Below, piece by piece: positions 63,473-64,000 of a DNA stretch of 64,000 nucleotides; the stretch's first letter is position 1; every line of letters begins with the position of its first letter. Made by a program: the position numbers and the translations under genes. This DNA comes from Streptomyces sp. NBC_01451. GTDB taxonomy: Bacteria > Actinomycetota > Actinomycetes > Streptomycetales > Streptomycetaceae. Location: positions 1,488,001 to 1,552,000 of the forward strand of contig NZ_CP109479.1 of assembly GCF_036227485.1 (NCBI RefSeq). The letters are read 5' to 3'. The notes under the pieces were generated by a model. The model did no database searches, had not been told where the DNA came from, and saw only the letters and a list, made by a program, of their open reading frames with translations.

Positions 63473-64000
63473 TCACCGCAGCGCCGGTTCCTCCAGCGTC
63501 AGTGTCCCCGCGTCGGCGTCCAGTTCGGCGGCCACCCCGAGGGGGACCGTCAGCGCCCCGTCGCAGTGCCCGAACCCGAACCCCTCCAGCACCGGCACCC
63601 CCAGTCCGCCGAGCCGGTCGGCGAACACGGCACGCAGCCCCTCGTACGGGCCGCACCTCTCCCACGAGCCGAGGACGATCCCGGCGACGCCGTCGAGCCA
63701 GCCGGTGCGCAGCAGCTGGGTGAGGTCCCGGTCGATCCGGTACGCGCTCTCCCCCACGTCCTCGATCATGAGCAGTCCGCCGCGCGCACCGGGCCGGGCG
63801 TGCGGGGTGCCCTGCTCGGTGGCGAGTATGGCCAGACAGCCGCCGAGGGTGACACCGCGGGCCCGCCCGGGTACCAGCGCCGGACCGGCCGCGGCGTCGA
63901 TGACCCGTACCGACTCCGGGTCGAACAGCGTGGCCCGCAGGTGCTCCTGTGCCCGCGCGTTCTTGAGGAAGTCGACGGCGGAGACCATCGGCCCGTGCAG
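63473..64000 (-). CDS. S66 family peptidase (LD-carboxypeptidase-like), 5' end outside window
   Basis: The last about 175 residues of a serine peptidase of family S66, which trims murein tetrapeptides or related peptides. Visible motifs are VTLGGCLAILATEQGTPHAR, GLLMIEDVGESAYRIDRDLT with the conserved Glu, and GFGFGHCDGALTVPLGV with the catalytic His. The nucleophile Ser (GxSD) lies outside the window. The frame is open to the right edge, so an internal ATG at 63988 is not the true start. Confidence 0.9.
   Translation of the reverse strand: MHGPMVSAVDFLKNARAQEHLRATLFDPESVRVIDAAAGPALVPGRARGVTLGGCLAILATEQGTPHARPGARGGLLMIEDVGESAYRIDRDLTQLLRTGWLDGVAGIVLGSWERCGPYEGLRAVFADRLGGLGVPVLEGFGFGHCDGALTVPLGVAAELDADAGTLTLEEPALR

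Overview
The window reads as a chromosomal segment of a Streptomyces species or close relative. GC content is very high, GTG starts are common, and third codon positions are strongly GC-biased. Typical Streptomyces families are present: a DUF5753-type regulator next to a Methyltransf_19 protein, a SigB/SigF-type sigma factor, CBM2-bearing cellulases with a CebR-type operator, and a TIGR03557-like flavin oxidoreductase. I saw no rRNA, tRNA, transposase, integrase, phage block or CRISPR array.

Layout. 1-3573 is a sugar ABC importer operon (ROK regulator, two-domain ATPase, permease cut by the window edge). 3799-9104 holds a stand-alone FabH-type ketosynthase, an oxalate/formate-type MFS transporter with an overlapping 49-residue partner, fdhD, and a MarR regulator divergent from an oxidoreductase gene broken by an in-frame stop. 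9277-18483 holds a secreted sialidase, a BASS-type transporter with a divergent LysR regulator, a long-chain acyl-CoA ligase, a Tat-exported lyase-like protein, an aldo/keto reductase and a GH75 chitosanase. 18497-21218 carries an SDR, a methyltransferase with a histidine-rich head, and a PhyH-like dioxygenase.

The functional centre is 21330-32595, a plant cell-wall degradation island. It contains GH6 and GH5 cellulases (one operon), a divergent GH48 cellulase, a GH74 xyloglucanase and a PL11 rhamnogalacturonan lyase. The four GH enzymes carry CBM2 modules. A perfect CebR-type palindrome overlaps the putative GH48 promoter. The GH5 gene carries the only in-frame TTA codon I found in the window, which suggests bldA-dependent translation on top of cellobiose control.

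32633-45825 is a mixed stretch: a WYL regulator, two XRE regulators, several methyltransferases, a pterin dehydratase, a second-copy DnaK, OsmC, a holin/phosphodiesterase fusion, a metallo-beta-lactamase-fold enzyme and a DedA protein. 46241-53675 contains an aminotransferase-like protein that seems to lack the PLP lysine, coupled to another MBL-fold enzyme; a secreted anchored protein; the sigma factor; and a four-gene operon (DsbA-like, variant MBL, two NTF2/SnoaL proteins). 54207-64000 is mostly single genes: thioesterase with divergent HxlR, ABC-F ATPase, histidine phosphatase, PAP2/diacylglycerol-kinase fusion, methyltransferase, small hydrophobic protein, LLM oxidoreductase, GNAT, LapA-like, and a partial S66 peptidase.

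I found no clearly new multi-gene system such as a defence or biosynthetic island. The best leads are the dual control of the cellulase cluster, the DsbA/MBL/NTF2 operon with altered active-site residues, the lysine-less aminotransferase-like protein, the histidine-rich methyltransferase, and an interspersed intergenic repeat present in three copies.
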